Shown: positions 62,996-64,000 of the stretch, in pieces
How the letters are laid out: the number at the start of each line of letters is the position of its first letter
Numbering within the stretch: position 1 is the first letter of the stretch
DNA from: Rhodococcus spelaei
Lineage (GTDB): Bacteria; Actinomycetota; Actinomycetes; Mycobacteriales; Mycobacteriaceae
Assembly (NCBI RefSeq): GCF_006704125.1
Contig: NZ_VIGH01000008.1
Location: 62,001 to 126,000, forward strand
DNA length: 64,000 nt
Direction: 5' to 3'
Made by a program: the position numbers and the translations under genes
The notes under the pieces: generated by a model
The model's input: the letters and a program-made list of their open reading frames with translations, nothing else
Database searches by the model: none
What the model was told of the DNA's origin: nothing

Positions 62996-64000
62996 ATGCA
63001 CGCACGCCTCGTTGACCGTAGTCCGGTTCTCCAAGCAGACCAGTTGGTTGCACAGATGGTCCCGCCGGCGATGTTCAACGAGGTGAGTTTCGCGTCGTAC
63101 ATCCCCGATCCGAACGAGCCGAGCCAGGCTGCCGCGGTCCGCAAGGCCGAGGAGTTCGCCGGGAAGGTCGGCAAGATCCGCTCCGGCGGCCGACGCGGAC
63201 TGTTCGGCAAGAAGGCCCAGGCCTCGGGCGCCGGCCTGTACCTCGACGGCGGCTTCGGTGTCGGCAAGACCCACCTGCTCGCGTCGATCTTCCACAGTGT
63301 GCCCAGCCCCAAGGCGTTCGGCACCTTCGTCGAGCTGACCCACGTGGTCGGCGCGCTGGGCTTCAACAACGCCGTCGAGCAGCTCTCGAACCACAGTGTG
63401 CTGTGCATCGACGAGTTCGAGCTCGACGATCCGGGCGACACCATGCTCGTCTCCCGGCTGCTGACCGAGCTGTCCGCCCGCGGGGTGTCGATCGTGGCCA
63501 CCTCGAACACGCTGCCCGGACAGCTCGGCGAGGGCCGCTTCGCCGCCCAGGACTTCCTGCGCGAGATCAAGAAGCTCGGCTCGATCTTCGAGACCATCCG
63601 CGTCGACGGACCCGACTACCGTCACCGCGACCTGCCGCCCGCCCCCGAGCCGATCTCCGACGCCGAGCTCGCCGAGCTGGCCGACGCGACACCCGGTTCG
63701 ACCCTGGACGACTTCGACGCGCTGTGCAAGCACCTGAGCACCCTGCACCCGTCGCGCTACAACAAGCTGATCGACGGCGTGTCCGCGGTGTTCCTGCGGG
63801 GCGTGCACCCGGCCCAGGACCAGTCGGTCGCGCTGCGCCTGGTGGTCCTCGCCGATCGCCTCTACGACGCCAGCATCCCGGTGACCGTCTCGGGCGCCAA
63901 GCTCGACGAGATCTTCACCCCGGAGATGCTCGCCGGCGGCTACCGCAAGAAGTACCTGCGCGCCACGTCGCGACTGCTGGCGCTCTCGCGCTTCGAGGTC
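62996..64000 (+). CDS. zapE: ZapE/AFG1-family ATPase (3'-truncated by window)
   Basis: The first 335 residues of an AFG1/ZapE-type AAA+ ATPase (Rv2670c). Walker A is GGFGVGKTH (about residues 84-92), Walker B LCIDEFELDD (about 136-145), and sensor 1 IVATSN at about 164-169. The frame is open to the last base. The reading frame and start follow the family N-terminus, and no upstream Shine-Dalgarno exists. ZapE acts at the division ring in E. coli; the actinobacterial role is less clear. Confidence 0.9.
   Translation, partial: MHARLVDRSPVLQADQLVAQMVPPAMFNEVSFASYIPDPNEPSQAAAVRKAEEFAGKVGKIRSGGRRGLFGKKAQASGAGLYLDGGFGVGKTHLLASIFHSVPSPKAFGTFVELTHVVGALGFNNAVEQLSNHSVLCIDEFELDDPGDTMLVSRLLTELSARGVSIVATSNTLPGQLGEGRFAAQDFLREIKKLGSIFETIRVDGPDYRHRDLPPAPEPISDAELAELADATPGSTLDDFDALCKHLSTLHPSRYNKLIDGVSAVFLRGVHPAQDQSVALRLVVLADRLYDASIPVTVSGAKLDEIFTPEMLAGGYRKKYLRATSRLLALSRFEV

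Overview
This is a GC-rich actinobacterial chromosome segment. Gene order, the mycobacterial-type SigA, an AftC-like arabinosyltransferase, a mycolyltransferase-like esterase and a wax ester synthase point to a mycolic-acid-containing Corynebacteriales member, most likely Rhodococcus or Prescottella. From memory of the Mycobacterium tuberculosis map, the backbone follows the Rv2708c-Rv2670c interval. No rRNA, tRNA, IS element, prophage, CRISPR array or origin was recognised.

Layout. (1) 0.2-4.6 kb: a DEAD/DEAH helicase, a small Cys-rich protein, and a DUF952 / RCK-C regulator / cation-proton antiporter operon joined by ATGA overlaps. (2) 4.6-13.5 kb: the conserved core, with sigA, ppgK, an inositol monophosphatase, cei, DUF4193, DUF3093, dut, DUF3710, an alpha/beta hydrolase, an OB-fold protein and DUF3159. 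(3) 13.6-16.9 kb: a TetR-MFS efflux operon and a pirin. (4) 16.9-21.8 kb: the split TrkA pair ceoC/ceoB, an APC permease and a TrmA-type RNA methyltransferase. (5) 21.8-28.4 kb: a MarR-MFS operon with a readable promoter/operator, an ABC exporter with a SIMPL protein, and a three-domain glutaminase-STAS-cNMP protein. (6) dxs. (7) 30.5-43.3 kb: an accessory block of about 13 kb with a sugar porter, mycolyltransferase-like esterase, fadBA, SGNH hydrolase, DUF1254/1214 protein, a 13E12-type HNH protein, and a DUF2236 oxygenase with its TetR regulator. (8) RNase D, then a lipid-enzyme island at 44.7-48.3 kb (alpha/beta hydrolase, WS/DGAT, lipase), then DUF3000. (9) A frameshifted gene and a ClC-MarR operon. 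(10) 52-55.2 kb: the haem operon hemE-hemY/cgoX-hemQ. (11) 55.2-64 kb: a molybdopterin S/N-oxide reductase, a beta-lactamase-like lipoprotein, msrB, aftC, a TAP-like lipoprotein hydrolase, a RibD-type reductase, and a zapE-like ATPase running off the right edge.

The most interesting signals are regulatory. A near-perfect KstR-type box (TAGAAC-GT-GTTCTA) lies between the divergent wax ester synthase and lipase genes and touches both predicted -10 elements. A weaker core match lies before the third gene of that island. Perfect inverted repeats are placed as operators at both MarR genes, the DUF2236/TetR pair and fadBA. A recurring pattern, TANNNT followed by 4-8 nt and a start codon, suggests many leaderless transcripts, including two very tight divergent promoter pairs.
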